In this document: positions 5,160 through 5,790 of the stretch, one piece after another | How positions within the stretch are numbered: the stretch's first letter is position 1 | Layout of the letters: each line of letters opens with the position of its first letter | Assembly (NCBI GenBank): GCA_001563885.1 | Contig: LKMM01000174.1 | Location: 1-5,790, forward strand | Length of the DNA: 5,790 nt | DNA from: Natrialbaceae archaeon B1-Br10_E2g27 | Lineage (GTDB): Archaea; Halobacteriota; Halobacteria; Halobacteriales; Natrialbaceae | Direction: 5' to 3' | The notes under the pieces: model-generated | What the model was told of the DNA's origin: nothing | Databases searched by the model: none | Seen by the model: only the letters and a program-made list of their open reading frames with translations | Made by a program: the position numbers and the translations under genes

Positions 5160-5680
5160 TATCGAGGGCCGCCGGTACGGAGTTCGTTCGTCTCGCTCAC
5201 TTCGACGGAAACGTCGGTGACGGTCTCTGGCAGCGCTTCTAGAAGTTTGCGCTCGAGGACGAGCGCCATCACCTCCGCAGTTGGGGGCTGGTCGAGGACA
5301 ACGAGGCTGTCACTGTCGCCGGAGGCCTCGAACGCCTCGATCAGCGGATCACCTTCCTCGACCAGAAACATATGATCCCACTCGTCGATGACGTCGGTAA
5401 TATCGCCTTTGTCGGCGATCCAGCCCTCCTGGGTTACCGCTCCCTCGACGGTGGCAGTAATCTCGTAGTTGTGTCCGTGTGGGCGCGAGCATTTCCCGTC
5501 GTGGTGGAGCAATCGGTGTCCGGCGCTGATCCGGATCGGCCGATCGCCGCCGACGCAGAGTGTCCGTCGCGTTCCCACGATCGCGTCCTCGGTGACAGTT
5601 CCGGATCCGGTGTCGGCGATGGTACTCCCTCCATCGGGAACCGCCGGTATGGATTCCTCGAACTGACTTCGCTCGATCAT
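5159..5680 (-). CDS. queD: QueD, 6-carboxy-5,6,7,8-tetrahydropterin synthase (PTPS family)
   Basis: QueD turns 7,8-dihydroneopterin triphosphate, the GTP cyclohydrolase product, into 6-carboxy-tetrahydropterin. The zinc ligands H55, H68 and H70 are in SAGHRLLHHDGKCSRPHGHN, with the catalytic cysteine C64 in the C-x3-HGH arrangement that marks QueD-type members. D101-H102 in EWDHMFL and E162 in VSETNE fit the catalytic His/Asp and the pterin-anchoring Glu. PPTAE (131-135) is the usual substrate-binding turn. At 173 residues it is longer than bacterial QueD (about 120) because of some 45 extra acidic N-terminal residues and an insertion near 106-127. Other haloarchaeal members also appear extended as far as I recall. 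No internal Met offers another start before the zinc motif. It is the first gene of the operon, with a TATA box 21-28 bases upstream of the ATG, so the transcript is probably leaderless. Confidence 0.96.
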   Translation of the reverse strand: MIERSQFEESIPAVPDGGSTIADTGSGTVTEDAIVGTRRTLCVGGDRPIRISAGHRLLHHDGKCSRPHGHNYEITATVEGAVTQEGWIADKGDITDVIDEWDHMFLVEEGDPLIEAFEASGDSDSLVVLDQPPTAEVMALVLERKLLEALPETVTDVSVEVSETNELRTGGPR

Positions 5681-5697
5681 ACCCAGATATTATCAGT

Positions 5698-5713
5698 AGA
5701 ATACTTAACTATG
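5698..5713 (-). promoter_or_regulatory. Promoter of the queD-queE-queC operon
   Basis: On the minus strand, TTAAGTAT (plus-strand 5701-5708) is centred about 25 bases before the queD ATG at 5680. This is a good haloarchaeal TATA match at leaderless spacing. No second promoter of similar quality precedes queE or queC, so the three genes are likely one transcript. The rest of the end of the window (5714-5790) shows no convincing gene. Confidence 0.6.
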
Positions 5714-5790
5714 CTCATCCGGCGACGGCGCTACGCAACGGCAGTATCATAATGGGGGTGAGTAGTCCCAGACCAACTGTCAGACGGTTA

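Noticed and set aside
5372..5752. A 126-codon plus-strand frame opposite queD
   Set aside because: It is antisense to a fully intact queD and has no family features.
5752..5790. ATG at 5752 open to the window end, possibly a divergent gene
   Set aside because: Only 13 codons are visible, with no clear TATA box at leaderless distance, so there is not enough to call a gene.

Overview
The window reads as chromosomal DNA of a haloarchaeon (class Halobacteria). The proteins are acidic and rich in Asp, Glu, Thr and Val. The right-hand genes are GC-rich (41 of 60 bases at 1681-1740). Several genes have a TATA-like box about 25 bases before the start codon and no Shine-Dalgarno, as expected for leaderless haloarchaeal transcripts. 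CTCGAG is very frequent (about 29 copies by my hand count). The window holds a complete preQ0 (archaeosine precursor) gene set. Placement in Natrialbaceae or a relative is only an inference.

Layout. (1) Bases 1-1158, plus strand, look like an accessory patch of lower GC in places (27 of 60 bases at 301-360 and at 961-1020). It holds the 3' end of an unrecognised gene, then after 3 bases a 60-residue ORF that is the first half of a DUF4157 domain cut off before its HExxH-type motif, then a 64-residue SH3/KOW-like small protein. (2) Bases 1239-1997, plus: a DUF2797 protein with a Cys/His cluster and a segment resembling the GIY-YIG nuclease fold. (3) Bases 2045-2716, minus: uridine kinase (udk), convergent with the DUF2797 gene across 47 bases in which I see no clear terminator. 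(4) Bases 2717-2939 carry no gene but hold a palindrome in the udk promoter zone and a long imperfect hairpin. (5) Bases 2940-3395, minus: a four-helix membrane protein of unknown function. (6) Bases 3396-3584 carry no gene but hold a perfect 16-bp inverted repeat. (7) Bases 3585-5680, minus: queD-queE-queC, transcribed in that order from a good TATA box near 5701-5708. Bases 5714-5790 show no convincing gene.

How the genes work together. QueD, QueE and QueC carry out three successive steps from the GTP cyclohydrolase product to preQ0 (7-cyano-7-deazaguanine). In archaea, preQ0 is inserted at G15 of tRNA by archaeal TGT and converted to archaeosine; those later enzymes are not in this window. 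Udk is an independent pyrimidine-salvage enzyme. The most unusual part is the left edge, where an orphan DUF4157 half-domain suggests remains of, or a spare module from, an extracellular contractile injection system (eCIS) or polymorphic-toxin type effector locus.
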